Positions 20,869-31,290 are shown, counted from the first letter of the stretch. The stretch is 64,000 nucleotides of DNA from Limnephilus marmoratus (GCA_917880885.1 OU862927.1:20353450-20417449), one strand, 5' to 3'. Notes: a model not told the origin generated them from the sequence alone. A program made the numbers and translations.

Positions 20869-21638
20869 ACATCAAAGGAGGGACTGTTCGGAAGATTGCC
20901 TCCGTTGAAGGAGACTAGATTTTAATTTTTATTTACACTTGTTAAATGAAATAAATAAAAATAATTGAAGTTTGTGACCGTATAAACTCACAATACAAGC
21001 ACGCCGGACCGGCCGGCGAACTCAGTTGATGATGGTGGATGACACACGAGCTACAAACTCACCCGAAGTCAGTCAAACGGCACGCGATAATTCACGAATG
21101 CAGAGTTTCGGTGCGGCCGAAGGTTTGGCAGATTTTCTGCCGAAACCGAAACTGATGCCGAAACTAGATTTTTTTACCGAACCTTGCCGAAACCGAAACC
21201 GAACCTTCGGTCGGTCACTAGAAATAACACAAAACCGTGTTATAATAATAATATATTATTATTATATTATCTAACACCTGAGTCCTTTACCACAAATTTT
21301 ACATGTGAAGCTGAGATGAGATATGTCTTTTGAGCAATATGATTGGTCAATTTTTGCACGTCTCTGTTTCACTCTGCTCAACATTGCTTCTATGGAAACG
21401 CACCCTTAGATAAAGGCATTTACGACAATTTATTGCAACCAAAGGTTCTACCAAAACCAAATGTATTTTGTATTTTGTATTTGAAAGAAAAAAATGGTTA
21501 AAATACTGTATTTTGTATTTAAAATACACGACTTGAAAGTATTTTGTATTTCGTATTTTAAATACATGCGAAAAAGTATTTTGTAATTTGTATTTCAATT
21601 ACAGCAAAGCATGTATTTTGCCCAGCCCTGTCTATACC

Positions 21639-22369
21639 CACATCCCAATATTACATTCCCATGCGATGGATTCAACAGCTTGGAAACAAATACTCCGATG
21701 TTGTTGATATATTTAGTACTACAATTTTAATATATAAGCATACCTTATTAAAGCTTTTTTCATAAAGTAGGGGAATATTTTGATAAAGCTATTTAAATTG
21801 ACTAACACATTAACAGTATTTCGTCGGCTGAAAGAAAAAAAAATGTTTTGGATTTTTTATATTTTGTACCTACATACTTTGTGAATCAAATTCAATAATA
21901 TTTTTACTTTATATTTATTTTTGTGCAAGTTTTTAAACAGTCGTTTCTTGTACTATTTACTAATATAATTTCGTAAATATTGTTATATAACATGTATGCA
22001 AAAGTCTTAATAGGCGTAAATAAATAAATAAATATAGTACCTATAAACCAAAACGCATAATTTAATCATAAAAACGACAGTCGACGTGCTTCTATGCCAT
22101 ATTTCACTTCGTTTCAATCATCCGTGGTAACTACCTAAGCTTTCTCAATGCAGTACACAAATATATCCTTAGTTCTAAGAGGAATGTTGTATTACTCTTT
22201 GTTACACACAGACTTCTCTCGGTAATATTCCTGCAAAGATAGAATTCCGTAAAATTCTGGAAAATTTCACGTGAAGCCATTAACACAGGCTTTTGACAGA
22301 CAGGAATCTTATCTAGCAGAGGAATTGAATTAGGTAATCCGATGCATTTATTAACGCGGCCATTAACCG
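21639..22369. other. AT-rich stretch without recognised gene
   Basis: No open frame of interest and no clear terminal repeat. The part from about 22255 (AAAATTTCACGTGAAGCCAT) also occurs inverted at about 8067-8092, so this is the outer edge of the repeat whose main part is 22370-22620. Confidence 0.45.
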
Positions 22370-22620
22370 GTCTTAATTTTAAGTATATTGGTTTGTATTA
22401 TTTAATAATAATAATAGTTTGTTCCAGAATGTATGCAGGGGAAGTGCAATGCAATACATTCCATATTTTGAAATAACAAAAGGAAGACAAATAATAAGAT
22501 GAGGTAAAAAATAATGAACATCAACACATAAATTAAATAAATACAAATAGCCGTTTATTTGAGCAATTGTTTTTGTGTTTAATTTGTAGAACTCCATTTA
22601 ATTTTTTAAAAATTAATTAA
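22370..22620 (-). repeat. Inverted copy of the 7680-7985 repeat
   Basis: Minus-strand reading begins ATGGAGTTCTACAAATTAAA and runs to the ACCGGTCTTAATTTTAAG region. The 7.7-kb copy is the same in the other orientation, with similarity extending to the TTTTGACAGACAG stretch near 22291. A minus-strand open frame of 72 codons here is AT-driven. Confidence 0.6.
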
Positions 22621-22631
22621 AATTAATTAAT

Positions 22632-22845
22632 GTTATTAGTTTTTGGGGTATTATGCCGTGTTGCGCTACTTCCTTCTTTAGCCATCGTTTCGGACAGCGT
22701 TGCAGAGTTCATCAACAGGGCAGATGTGTGATGATGGCAGGGCAGATGGCAGATGTGTGTGATGATGGACACTGCAACGCTGTCCGAAACGTTGGCTAAA
22801 GAAGGAGGTAGCGCAACATGACATAATTCCCCAAAAACTAATAAC
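22632..22845. repeat. Large hairpin repeat with GATGATGGACA/TGTCCGAAAC core
   Basis: The outer arms GTTATTAGTTTTTGGGGTAT and CCCCAAAAACTAATAAC pair. The inner arms TTTCGGACAGCGTTGCAG and CTGCAACGCTGTCCGAAA pair. The loop is a degenerate GATGATGG/GCAGATG repeat. Related copies are 54843-55018 and 6265-6420. The segment TGATGA, one base, GGACA...TGTCC, GAAAC has the layout of a hammerhead-ribozyme core, although the usual C before TGATGA is missing. Confidence 0.7.
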
Positions 22846-22911
22846 AAAAATACTTTTGGCCGTGAAAATCTAAAATCGTATCCAATTAAAATTAAATTTA
22901 ATAATCTTAAT

Positions 22912-23050
22912 ATCAAGTTCTGAAAATATTTTAGTTTTTATTTTTGTAACAGCTGTTTCGGCTTATAAGGCCATTTTCAAAGGCCGGTTTGAAAATAGCC
23001 TTGTAAGCCGAAACAGCTGTAACAAAAACAAAAATACTTGCAGAATTTGA
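22912..23050. repeat. CAGCTGTTTCGG hairpin repeat, second full copy
   Basis: ATCAAGTTCTGAAAAT ... AACAGCTGTTTCGGCTTATA is mirrored by TGTAAGCCGAAACAGCTGTA ... GCAGAATTTGA. The pairing extends into GGCCATTTTCAAA / TTTGAAAATAGCC near the loop. Compare 7518-7659. Confidence 0.75.
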
Positions 23051-23421
23051 CAATAACAGTATTATATTAAAAAAATATTATTTGAGATTTTTTTCATCGC
23101 TTTTTGCTCATTTATTGTGAACGGCAGTTGGAGTTATTAGAAAAATATATTTTTTTCACGGAAAATATAATAAAGCGATTTCGCAAAACCATGTACCGAT
23201 GTACCTCAACGTGACTCACTAAATATTTGAGACATTTGGCACAATTGATGAATTGGCCTTTCTTCAACATCTTCATCTTCTCCACCTGTTGGCTCTATTC
23301 ACTCCCAAAATGCTGCTACGTTACGCAAGAGAAGCAACGGAATACGATAGGTAGTTTTATTATGAAATTACTCTTTTTAGGAGGGGTTTGTTACTTTTGG
23401 ATTGATATTAGGTATGGGAGG

Positions 23422-24051
23422 GCTAGTCTTTTTTTTTTAATAATAGTAATATCTTTATTCAATGAAGTTGGTAACATTATAACTAAAAAAAATTACATGT
23501 TGAATGTAGTTTACAAATAGATTACATCAATCAGTACAAAAAAAATAACAAATAGAAAGTAATGTAAGAACGGTTACACAGAAGTAGCATAATTATGCAA
23601 TATTTTTAGTTGTGCATAGCCTGCCTCACCAGGTGAACCTGTATTGAGGCTGAATTTTTTGTAAATTGTTTCTCGCAATTTTATCTATGGTTTTTTTATA
23701 AATGTATAATGTAGGTTTCTATATAGCAAAAACTTTATTTTAGTTTACATTATTGTTTGCATATACACAATACAAAAACTGCAAGGTTATTACTACAATA
23801 ACAACCGTCAGTGACTGGGCGTTTGGGTGAGGGCACCAGTATATATGCTCGATCATTAGAATATATTCATATTTTTTAAACTCTTTCTGTGTTTGACTCA
23901 GTTTGATGTTTTCTGGGAGAATGTTGAATATTTTTGTGGCAAAGTATCTAAAGCTACGTTGACCCAAGGTGGAAGAGAGTGCTGGAACTTGCAATATGTC
24001 TTTGTTGGAATTACGTGTAAATCTTAAGTTTATTTTTTTTTCGTAAAGCAC
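23422..24051 (-). pseudogene. LINE RT C-terminal fragment with 3' UTR
   Basis: On the minus strand about 100 codons read NLRFTRNSNKDILQVPALS, then LGQRSFRYFATKIFNILPEN and EFKKYEYIL. The GQRSFRYxAxxxxNxLP pattern is the conserved tail of Jockey/CR1-type reverse transcriptases. About 300 bases of AT-rich 3' UTR run on to about 23422. The catalytic domain is gone. A different LINE lineage from 19669-20300. Confidence 0.75.
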
Positions 24052-24061
24052 ATGTTTGTTT

Positions 24062-24150
24062 TTAAAGAGATGTTAATCGGTCCAGCCGTTCTCGGGTTAT
24101 AAATAGTGTAACTAACCCGACTTTGTTTTATATATTAAGATATGTATAAC
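24062..24150 (+). repeat. Arthropod repeat end, CAGCCGTTCTCGGG...TATATTAAG
   Basis: ATCGGTCCAGCCGTTCTCGG, then AGTGTAACTAACCCGACTTT and TTTATATATTAAGA, resembles the right end of 5444-6164. It is truncated and noncoding. Confidence 0.55.
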
Positions 24151-24449
24151 AATATGTAGGTAGGCCAATATTGAGAAAACACTCTTATGTATTTTGTGAT
24201 TATTATTAAAAAAATCACAAGTAGGCAGGTAAGTCAAATATGTTGACATTTAATTTGAACCGTGAGAACGTTGACATATTGCAATCTAACCACAAGATAT
24301 ATTATAACAAAGCAAATAATGTTTCACACATACGAATTATTTGTATCATGAAACATTTTGAAATACATTCTTTAGCCTATCGTGTTTACGCAAAAAGATA
24401 TTCCAATTGTAATTTCAATTTCAGAAAGAACACAGCAAATTCGTGCTAC

Positions 24450-24616
24450 TAGAGTTGGCTCTGGTCTAAACTTTATCAATGGCAATTCAAACTAAATCTT
24501 CATTTGGTCAAAGAAATTATTTTTATCAGGCTCCACTCAGATTTAATAGCCTTCCAGAACACATTAAGTCATCTAATTCCTTGGGCACTTTTAAAAAGAC
24601 TGTTAAATTATTTGTG
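24450..24616 (+). pseudogene. LINE RT C-terminal tail, interrupted by Harbinger 1
   Basis: The frame reads TKSSFGQRNYFYQAPLRF, NSLPEHIKSSNSLGTFKKTV and KLFVL, again the FGQRxFxYxAPxxFNxLPxxIK tail of a non-LTR RT. It runs directly into the PIF/Harbinger element at 24620. An AT-rich 3' tail resumes after 25271. Confidence 0.75.
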
Positions 24617-24619
24617 TTA

Positions 24620-25268
24620 GGCCTAGCGCGCACCACGATTTTCACGATAATTTTGTCGCAGAAATGCAACGTATGAGTTAGTAAGTATGTGCGCGCATAT
24701 ACGACAAATAAATAGTTGCCATTTTAAAATTGTGATTTGTCACATTTTTCCGCGACAGCGCGCGACGCGATTGTCGCAAAATAAAATTATAGCATTTGAA
24801 GTTATATGGACACCTGGCAGGGTGACTGACAATCTTTCTTCAGCTGAGATTACATTCCGCCATCTAGTATTATTGTATGCAATTTGAGGTCCAACAATTC
24901 TTAATAGTTTGTCAAATGTCTGAATCGTCATTCTATAATAGCCAAAGAATAATTTTTTTGGATATTGTCGAAGATCCATTGTATTTCAGATAAAAGAAAC
25001 TTTTAACATATCTTTCTGGTGTAAAAGGATGAGTCCCACGGACATATGAATATATCTGTCTATGATGAGTCCAGTATTTATTCCTTCTTTTATTCCTCCT
25101 CTTCCGAAGAAGCAAAACAATACAAGCAATTTGTACGAAATCCGTGTTGAGAATGAACAATTCATCGCAATTTTTCATCGCGATGCGCGCAGTATTATTT
25201 TTGCGATTTCTTATAGCACGATTTTAGAATAGTGTCGCAAAAAATACAATCGTGGTGCGCGCTAGGCC
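24620..25268 (-). mobile_element. PIF/Harbinger element 1, internally deleted
   Basis: TTA lies at 24617-24619 and 25269-25271, the 3-bp duplication typical of PIF/Harbinger. The ends GGCCTAGCGCGCACCACGAT and ATCGTGGTGCGCGCTAGGCC are exact inverses. The interior encodes, on the minus strand, only the N-terminal part of a Harbinger transposase (24740-25178). At 649 bp it is a short deletion derivative. It landed in a LINE tail. Confidence 0.92.
24740..25178 (-). pseudogene. PIF/Harbinger transposase N-terminal part
   Basis: Two overlapping minus-strand frames join into one family pattern: a basic RKRRNKRRNKYWTHHRQIYS stretch, THPFTPERY, then in the next frame LRQYPKKLFFGYYRMTIQTF, DKLLRIVGPQI, and NTRWRNVISAEERLSVTLPG. 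FxxYYRMxxxTFDxLL and the xxRxxISxEERLxVTL motif are hallmarks of the region before the DDE nuclease. The DDE part is deleted, so it cannot be catalytic. Confidence 0.85.
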
Positions 25269-25586
25269 TTAGCCGAGGACTGTCAATTGTTTTTCTCTAC
25301 TTTATCCTTTCTAAATTAATATCATATTATTTTGTTTTAAACTGTTTTTTCATCTTTCTCTTTGCAAATTAATAACATAATGTATTAATTACATATATAT
25401 TTCTCATCTTAAAATAAATAAATGTTTCTAAAAATCAAATCTCAACATTATGGTCACCCTACATGTTTACATTGTAATATACTAGCTTATCAGGTATTAA
25501 TCATAATCTGAAAGAAACATGCAACAATATTGTTCTTCGATAACTGTACCATTTTTGTGTTATTTTATTAAATTATTGTAGAGTTA

Positions 25587-26534
25587 GGCCTCATTCTCAC
25601 GGGAGCTTTTTTAACGTCCGTTAAAAAAGCGTTCAAATAGAACAAATGCATTTCCAAGTATATGTTCATACGTCAGCGCTTTTAAAACGCGACGCTTTTT
25701 TATCGAGCAGTGTTGCATTTTGAGCGCTGGGTGTTGGGCGTTAAAGGGAATAGATCATATGAAACTTCGTATTATTATTCACACGAGCGGTAAAACAGCG
25801 CCGGTGCGTCTATCTTCATTCATTAATCCTGTACATCCATCTAAAGTAATTAGGATTCTAGATAATTGTCGATATCGCCCCGCCAATTCAACTGCACCAA
25901 GTTCTAGGCCACACTCCGCACAAAGCTTTTTTTACCACTTTCAACCCAAATATTTTTCCATATCCATCCAACACTGACCAATAACTGTTCAGAGCCCATT
26001 TGACCGATATAAGTTCACCAAAAGAATTTTACTTGTCTCCAGATGATTGTTAAATTTACTACATAAGTTTTTAATAAATTTAAATTGTTTTGTAATGTTG
26101 TAATTATTGTTTATTTAACTCAGTGTAACAGCTAGTCGTTGTACAGGTGGTATCGCCAAACGCATGTTGGTATCTTGAAGTGTTATCGAGGCCCCACTTT
26201 CGTCAAATGTTGTAATAGACATTCGAAAATAACTAAAAAAATTATCGGGGTATTGCCTCAATTCTTCGTACAGTGTCACAAACTGCCCTTTTGAGTATCT
26301 CAGTTCATTCAGAGGATGAACCAGAATGCCTTTTGTTTTCTTTTTCGTCTTCTAGCAACACTAATCGCTATTGCTATTCATTTTACAGAAACCATTTTCA
26401 CGTCTTACTGAAGCGAGAAACGAAACAAGAGTGATTTTTAAGCGTTCGTATGAACAATCATATCGAGAACGTTATAAAAGCGCCAACGCCGAATTTTAAC
26501 GCGGCGTTTTTTAAAGTCTCGTGCGAATTACGCC
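25587..26534 (-). mobile_element. PIF/Harbinger element 2, different family
   Basis: TTA at 25584-25586 and 26535-26537. The ends GGCCTCATTCTCACGGGAGC and (reverse complement) GGCGTAATTCGCACGAGACT form an imperfect inverted repeat. The interior holds a minus-strand Harbinger transposase N-terminus (26105-26385). The GGCxTxATTC ends differ from element 1, so these are separate families. About 948 bp. Confidence 0.88.
26105..26385 (-). pseudogene. Harbinger transposase N-terminal relic (element 2)
   Basis: Minus-strand translation shows GILVHPLNELRYSKGQFVTL, YEELRQYPDNFFSYFRMSIT, TFDE, a frame-preserved gap, then QDTNMRLAIPP and VQRLAVTLS. Harbinger transposases show VHPxNxxRxxxGxF, FFxYFRMSxxTFDELL and PPxxRLAVTLR in this order. 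The nuclease domain does not follow. Stops occur near the N-terminus. Confidence 0.85.
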
Positions 26535-26728
26535 TTATTAACCTCAACACAGGCTTGACCTAGTGAGGTTACAAACTGAAATGTAAACATTAGACCTAGG
26601 TACCATGCAAAGAAATAATAAAATAAAAAATAAAATAAAATGTGCATTCGACTTGTGAGAAGCACAAAAACGTATGCATAAAAAGGAATACTTATTTTTG
26701 GAGTTTAATTTAACTTGCAAAAAAAGAT

Positions 26729-27060
26729 AAATTAATATTGAGTTCTAAATTCCATTCGTAAGAATGAACAAGTAGATTTTTCGTTACCGAAGAAAGCAAA
26801 CACTTTGTGGCTTGACATTATATAATGAAACAAATACTTTAAAACCACTTTATTTTGTTTTGTATTTGTCGACCGGTTTCGGTTTACCTCAACCTTCCTC
26901 AGGACAATAAATATGTAAACTAAATTACAGTACAGAGTTAAGATTCTAAGGTAAACACAATAGAAAGAGAGCATATAAGAGAGGGAGAGAACATCAGAGA
27001 CTGGTTGGTGGAAGGGTAGGAGGAGGAGTCAAGGGAGGGTGGGGGTGGGGGTTACACAGG
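26729..27060 (-). mobile_element. Penelope-like tail fragment with hammerhead-like motif
   Basis: Minus-strand order: a CCACCCCCACCC-rich stretch, AT-rich sequence, the motif at 26866-26907, then AAAGTGGTTTTAAAGTATTT and GTCAAGCCACAAAGTGTTTG. The last two blocks also follow the motif at 48640-48759. Hammerhead motifs are known from Penelope-like elements, which is why I suggest that class. No reverse transcriptase is visible. Confidence 0.5.
26866..26907 (-). ncRNA. Hammerhead-ribozyme-like motif 1
   Basis: Minus-strand order: TTGTC (stem I), CTGAGGA (matches core CUGANGA), A, GGTT-GAGGTA-AACC (stem II), GAAAC, CG, GTC (cleavage-site triplet), GACAA (stem I return). All conserved core positions are present. 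One extra A separates CTGAGGA from stem II and stem III is only two pairs, so activity is uncertain. Confidence 0.5.
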
Positions 27061-27084
27061 GAATAACTTTAAAATTGGACTGTT

Positions 27085-27888
27085 GGCCACTTGCATCACA
27101 TTTAAAAAAAAAATCCGGTATAGGCAAATATTCTAAGACATTCCGTATTTTTTTTTATTCGTATTTTTGAAACCCTGGCGATTTTTATAAAATTTCAATC
27201 CGAAAAATCAAACAATTTTTTATAAACCGGAAAGACGGGACATAATTTTATGGGTGCGAAAAAACGATAATTACGTAGCTGAAAATCATAAAAAAACGTT
27301 TTTCACACGAATGGCACAGCAGAATAACGAGGCTTTCCAAAAATATTACATCTCATAAATATTTTTTTCCTTGATAAATCTTATTGATCATTAATCATTT
27401 TAATGTTCAATGTGATATACTTGTAAATACTTATAGATTATAATAATAATAAGAATATTTTAAATTAATATTCATAATTTGATTTTGTTAAAATTAGCTC
27501 CATTACCATTACACTTCTAAAACAGGTACAGAAGGCATAAAATGTACGGAATTCTCTTCGTAACATCCGTCAAAACGTCAAACCAAATGATAAGTTCGCA
27601 GAGAACAAACAATAAATCTAGTGAATGTTAAATGTCAAATTCAAAAATTTGCCTGAAATCAAAGTGTTGCCATATAAAAAATAAATTAGTGTGAAATTTT
27701 ATAAAATTAATAGAACATTATCGGAGATAGGACATTTTCATATAGTGACGACACGAGCCCAAATAATGGATTTAATTATATAAAAAAAAGTGAATTTCTA
27801 AAAATTTTTTTATCTATTTCGTAATCTTAGTAAAAAAATCTATCCACACGATTTTTTTCAAGTCATTATGAAATCCATACAAGTGGCC
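27085..27888 (+). mobile_element. MITE with GGCCACTTG ends (copy 1)
   Basis: It begins GGCCACTTGCATCACATTT and ends ATCCATACAAGTGGCC, a short inverted repeat of about 12 bp. A second copy at 50770-51629 is similar over the whole length, including AACCGGAAAGACGGGACATA and GAATGGCACAG stretches. Noncoding. I see no convincing target duplication. Confidence 0.8.
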
Positions 27889-28154
27889 TATTCTAACTGT
27901 TTGTTTAAAATTTGTCAATTATTTTTCTTTGATTTTTATATTTATAATGCTTCTAAATTATTAAGGCGTATTCCTATTTTATTTATATGTATTATTTGGA
28001 CTCCTGTATTTATGTTAAACTTATAACTTATAACCAGTATCAACTAAATGGTCGGCAAATTCTGAGAAACCTGTAGGTACTTGTAAGACACCTGACGCGT
28101 AGATTTTTTTGATTTGTTTGTAATGCTGCATCGCAATAGCAAGGTTAGATTCAC
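27889..28154. other. AT-rich spacer, no gene
   Basis: No feature recognised. The stretch 28302-29045 after the next retroposon tail is likewise AT-rich and featureless. Confidence 0.4.
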
Positions 28155-28301
28155 ACCCCTCATACCTTTTTTCCTCCTCAGAACTTTGCCTCCTTCCCTT
28201 ACCTAAAAAGACCCTCCGCACAGCATCCTCAAAGATGACATAGGCCCTTAGGGGAATTATTTTCTTTAGGGCCTCCTGTGTGGAGCTAATGTAAAAAAAT
28301 T
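28155..28301 (+). mobile_element. Retroposon 3' tail (truncated)
   Basis: CTCATACCTTTTTTCCTCC, AAAAAGACCCTCCGCACAGC, CAAAGATGACATAGGCCC and a TGTGGAGCTAATGTAAAAA end match the 52326-52772 element's last 150 bases. 5' truncated. Confidence 0.8.
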
Positions 28302-29045
28302 GCTTTATATATCCCATGTATATTTAAAACCAAAAATAAATGATATTACTTTTTCGGGTTACCAAAATTTGTGTTTATATATTTGCGTGCACACAGTGAA
28401 ATACGTTCTAGATTATTTTACTACTCTTTGATGAAATCGATTATTGTGAGTATTTTTTCCATACTTAACTCAAAAACTTTCCTAAGTAACCCGTGGTTGA
28501 ATAACTAGGGTCGCAATAGTCTATTGTTTTTTTTTGTAAAGGCTTCCTGCATGCATCAGCATACAGATTGACATGCTTATCTTTGCAGTAAATATTGGTG
28601 ATATCAGTGAAAAATTATTATTAGACTTAGGTGGGTAATTATTTACAGAGAGGCTGACAGCAAAACTAATTCATTTTAAAAATTTTGATTTTATTTTAAT
28701 AGCTGGCAACCCGGAAGTTTACGAGAAAATTATATTAAAAAGCCAATAAGTTACCAATACAAAAAAATAAAATATTAAAAAAGGAGTACATAGAATTTTA
28801 CCTACCTAAAGGTAAAAATCTCAGATATTCCTTTTCCTTTCCAGTAACATTCAGATATTAGTTACTATACCGTTTTAGCTGGACTACGCCCATCTTCCCC
28901 AGCAGCCAATCATTGTAGTTACGAGATAATTAAAAAAAAATACATATCGAATACCAAATAGTATTTCTAGGAAAGATACTTAAAAAACAACAGATGTGGA
29001 TATCGCACAAAACTCTTGTTTGAGGTAAATGTATCCACCCTTCGG

Positions 29046-29700
29046 AAAGGGAGTATTTTTTAATTTATTTATTAATCTTCAACGCCCTGATGGGCTTTTA
29101 CATAACAAGTTTATAATACAGAGAAAGTTTTTAAATAAAAAAGATAACTAGTAAACATCATATGAAAGGTACGTATACAGATAAATTTAAGGAAAGATTT
29201 TTTCTTTACAATAAAAGCGAAAGTTTCTAAGTTGTAAATGGCATAGAAATAAACTAGTAGGTATGTTAGTAATTACAAAATTTATAGGTGACTGTTAAAT
29301 GTGATGAATAATACATGACAAAATGCAAGATACTTAAAAGAAAACGGTAACAAATTTATACATTGTAGATTAATACAGAAAAACAAAAATGTGATGCTAC
29401 TTAAATAACAAAATATTCTACATAAAAATAATGTTGAGGTATTTCTTGAATAATGGTAAACTTGTAAAATACGACGATATTTGAGGTGAATTTGTTCCCT
29501 AGTGTGTGAAGTCGAGAAATAGGTGCATGTGTGTGGTAGTTGGTTTCAGAATTATGTTGCAGAATAATATGTTTTGCCTTTTTTCTCGATTAGGTACTTG
29601 TAAATCGATGAGGAGTTCGCAACAATCTAATTCGGAGTGACTAATTTTAAACAAAAAAGTTAGGTCGTTTATTTTTCTTCTAAATTGCATGCAATTTAAG
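29046..29700 (-). pseudogene. LINE RT C-terminal fragment with AAATAA-type tail
   Basis: The minus-strand frame FRRKINDLTFLFKISHSELD, CCELL, then VPNREKRQN is the post-thumb RRxxxDxxFLYKLLxGxIDCxELL region of a Jockey/CR1-type RT. The 3' UTR ends TGTAAAAGCCCATCAGGGCG and an AAATAAATTA tail at 29050-29100. The same UTR end terminates the LINE piece at 45165-45605. Dead and 5' truncated. Confidence 0.7.
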
Positions 29701-29799
29701 TTTATTTAGTAAGGATGAGTAGTTAATGTGTTAAATAAGTATGTTGAACTTGAAGATAACCGAAGGCAACTCGTCATAATACTAACATGATTGGGAATT

Positions 29800-29886
29800 T
29801 TAAAAGGTTTTCAGCATCCCCAAAGACGTCAAAGGTCCTGGTGAATTTTTTCCTCAGGGTCTCCTGTATGGAGCTAATGTAACAAA
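29800..29886 (+). mobile_element. Short retroposon 3' tail
   Basis: CAGCATCCCCAAAGACGTCA, TTCCTCAGGGTCTCCTGTAT and GGAGCTAATGTAAC match the common tail with more divergence than other copies. Confidence 0.7.
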
Positions 29887-30354
29887 AACGTTTCGTCTGA
29901 AATTTTTTCTCCATATTTTCCAGATTTTCCAGGTCATTGCTATCTTTGATATGATGTACTAAGTACGTTTTTTTATTTTGTTACAGGTAAGTTCCTGAAT
30001 TTCTTCCTAACGTATTTCGGAACGCACTGCAAGTTTGTAAGTAAAATTATAAATCTCTTAGTATTCGTAGAATTCTCCTTCACTCACACATAGTCAACAT
30101 TTTTGGTTTTCAATTCTAATTGCTCGGCCCATAACCATCTTTGGAACCTACGTAATCTTACGATGGTCTGATGCTATCAGATTTTCGAATTCATGGTTCA
30201 TTTAATTTATGTTTGCTCTATGTTCTGGCGTAGGTTCATAGATTTTAATTTAATAACAATTTTATTTTAATTAGAAAATTATAGATACGCCTCAGAAGCG
30301 CTTGACGATTTGCAAATCATCTAAAAAGACTTTGAGTTTTGTCAAACACAATTT
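29887..30354. other. AT-rich stretch, no gene
   Basis: No open frame or repeat recognised. Confidence 0.4.
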
Positions 30355-30933
30355 TGTCAATGGCCAATGAAGGAAATTTGAACAAACTAGAAGTTATACA
30401 AAACAAAGCTATGAGATGTATACTGGGGAAAGGCAAATACGCAAGGATTAATCAAATGAGAGAGGAGCTAAATTGGATTCCAATAATGTGACGTATGTGT
30501 ATGAGGGTGACGGCATGAGAGCGAGATAGCGAGTATGGGAAGTATAAAAGGGATGTACCGCTATTGAGCTCCATATTAATCTGGCAACCAATAAACATTG
30601 TAACATTAACAGATGTTATTACTACCCGATCCCAAGACACCACAAATAAAAAAGAGACTACTATTTAATGTGTTAATTTTTGTGCATAAAATTATGAAAA
30701 ACCAAATGCCAAAATACTTTAAGGATGAAATTGTTTTTAATAGAGACATTCATAATTACGAAACAAGAAATACAAACAGAGTTCGATTGCCACAAATGAA
30801 GAAATCAAAATCACAGAACTGCCTAATGTACAGAGGACTAAAGATGTATGATGAACTGCCTGAAAGTATGAAGAATGAAGAAAGAATGAATGTATTTAAA
30901 AAGAAATGTTATGCTTACTGTAAAAATATTTAA
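30355..30933 (+). pseudogene. LINE RT C-terminus split by a solo LTR
   Basis: The left part reads NLNKLEVIQNKAMRCILG, INQMREELNWIPI. The right part (30645-30933) reads KKRLLFNVLIFVHKIMKN, PKYFKDEIV, NYETRNTNRVRLP, LMYRGLKMYDELPESMK, VFKKKCYAY and a stop. Taking out the LTR and one target duplication would restore the frame across the junction, so this LINE copy was still open here when the LTR arrived. A 3' UTR with AAATAAAAAA repeats follows to 31012. The lineage differs from the FGQRxF-type LINEs nearby. Confidence 0.85.
30487..30644 (+). mobile_element. Solo LTR, 158 bp, with 5-bp target duplication
   Basis: It starts TGTGACGT and ends ACACCACA, so has TG...CA boundaries. AATAA lies directly before (30482-30486) and after (30645-30649). 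A TATAAAAG box (about 30542) and an AATAAA signal (about 30591) are in the expected order for U3-R. No internal region remains, so it arose by LTR-LTR recombination. The family is unknown. Confidence 0.85.
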
Positions 30934-31012
30934 ATTTATCAAATGAAATGTTATATTGTGCTTATTAGTTTATAAACTAACTCAATAAATAAAAAATAAA
31001 AAAATAAAAAAA

Positions 31013-31290
31013 TTCAAAGGATTTGACCAACCTTGCAGTTATAAGGCTGCTTTACTTTAATTTAGTGTATAGCATTCTCCAGATTGGATCTCAGGTATGG
31101 GGGCACTATGTACTAATGGTTGAGAAAATGGAAAATAAGTTTTTACGATACCTCTACATGAGAGAGTTCGGTTTTATGGCGTGGCTGCTGCCAACGGCAT
31201 TTATCTCGGTTTCTGTAGCCTTAATTCTAGGAGGGATGTCGATGGTGATGGCTTCAATGGTTTATTATCAATTCCAGACATTCTGACATA
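31013..31290 (+). pseudogene. LINE RT thumb fragment
   Basis: The frame reads LAVIRLLYFNLVYSILQIGS, QVWGHYVL, then ENKFLRYLYMREFGFMAWLL. This is the LYxSLVRSxLEYGSxVW ... FLRYLYxREFG part of the same LINE lineage that is found at 34610-35413. The conserved tail is lost after about codon 65. Confidence 0.75.

Larger units (their letters stand above)
19459..21220 (+). mobile_element. TAGTG-ended hAT nested in the composite, longer form
   Basis: GAAATAAC flanks both sides (19451-19458, 21221-21228), a perfect 8-bp duplication. Ends are TAGTGTCCGACCGAA and TTCGGTCGGTCACTA, with CCGAAA repeats inside both. The interior holds a minus-strand LINE RT end (19669-20300) and a small TIR element (20325-20868). 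It is the reference copy for the deleted versions at 12650-13564 and 37319-38233 and the partial one at 1-533. Confidence 0.93.
18960..21630 (-). mobile_element. Free-standing composite hAT (CAGGGCTGGGCA ends)
   Basis: The perfect 8-bp duplication TCTATACC lies at 18952-18959 and 21631-21638. Ends are CAGGGCTGGGCA and TGCCCAGCCCTG. Relative to the copies in the TTAA elements (12203-14063, 36872-38732) it is inverted and about 810 bp longer, because its nested TAGTG hAT is longer. Outer-element sequence such as the AATACATTTTCAAATAC arrays, the TCCAGAGCTATATGTTATG region and the ATAATAATATATTATTATTA stretch is shared by all three. No outer transposase. Confidence 0.95.
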
